Source: Thermoplasmatota archaeon (GTDB lineage: Bacteria; Pseudomonadota; Gammaproteobacteria; Burkholderiales; Thiobacillaceae). Taken from it: a DNA stretch of 6,571 bases. Below, piece after piece: positions 6,350-6,571 of the stretch (positions are counted from its first letter, which is position 1; every line of letters starts with the position of its first letter). The stretch lies in contig JAMCVR010000223.1 in NCBI GenBank assembly GCA_023475455.1, positions 2,573-9,143 of the forward strand, in the 5' to 3' direction. Made by a program: the position numbers and the translations under genes. The notes under the pieces were generated by a model. The model had not been told where the DNA came from. It worked only from the letters and a program-made list of their open reading frames with translations, and did no database searches.

Positions 6350-6571
6350 GCAAAAAGAAAATTCCGCTGGAACGCATCGCGCAGGAACCGTGGCTGATGC
6401 GGGAAAAAGGCTCCGGCACCCGCAACGCCATCGAGCGGTGCTTCGCCGAACAGGAGATCACGATCCGCCCGCGCCTGGAACTGGGCAGCAACGAAGCCCT
6501 CAAGCAGGCCATCCTCGCCGGGCTGGGCATCTCCGCCCTCTCCCGCCACACGCTCACGCTCAACCAGCCCG
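6350..6571 (+). pseudogene. cbbR: Second copy of an internal cbbR segment (runs off right edge)
   Basis: Bases 6350-6571 match 5909-6130 without a visible difference (offset 441 bp). They correspond to CbbR residues about 180-253, in the effector-binding domain. There is no start codon or DNA-binding domain. The fragment begins 59 bp after the cbbR stop, following a short spacer (6292-6349) in which I see no gene or terminator. The offset is a multiple of three, so the copy lies in the same frame as cbbR beyond its TAG, with no stop in between. It continues past the window. Confidence 0.9.

Overview
The window carries a Calvin-cycle RuBisCO locus of the form IAq type. The LysR regulator cbbR is on the + strand. 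Divergently, on the - strand, lie cbbL (large subunit), cbbS (small subunit), cbbQ (MoxR-type AAA+ activase) and the 5' end of cbbO (von Willebrand-factor-A activase partner). Gene order, high GC and the form IA-like CbbL, CbbS and CbbR proteins suggest an autotrophic proteobacterium. A chemolithoautotrophic betaproteobacterium related to Thiobacillus or Sulfuricella is my best guess; this comes from family recognition, not a search. No carboxysome genes are visible, which fits the non-carboxysomal cbbQO-linked subtype.

Layout, left to right: cbbO 5' part with a triplicated N-terminal segment (1-947, -); an intergenic repeat and a stranded cbbQ 3' tail (about 961-1226); a second, truncated cbbO 5' end (1216-1545, -); another copy of the intergenic repeat (1559-1679); intact cbbQ (1683-2486, -); a perfect 12-bp dyad and a rho-independent terminator (2517-2596); cbbS (2617-2973, -); an intergenic CTAGG-rich repeat (2986-3068); cbbL with a 226-codon in-frame internal duplication (3073-5172, -); the divergent regulatory region (5173-5370); cbbR (5371-6291, +); and a second copy of an internal cbbR segment running off the right edge (6350-6571).

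How the genes work together: CbbR should sense a Calvin-cycle metabolite and activate cbbLSQO from the 198-bp divergent region. CbbL and CbbS form L8S8 RuBisCO. CbbQ and CbbO form an ATP-driven complex that removes inhibitory sugar phosphates from its active sites. The terminator between cbbS and cbbQ would make the enzyme subunits more abundant than the activase.

The striking feature is four direct segmental duplications: 276 bp x3 in cbbO, 598 bp across cbbO/cbbQ, 678 bp in cbbL and at least 222 bp of cbbR. The copies appear identical by eye. Removing the copies in cbbL restores the ordinary 473-residue protein exactly. Such a cluster of perfect, short, microhomology-bounded duplications in one operon is most simply an assembly or scaffolding artefact. 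A very recent real rearrangement cannot be excluded from sequence alone. Apart from that, this is a conventional RuBisCO operon, and I do not see a novel biological system that I can support.
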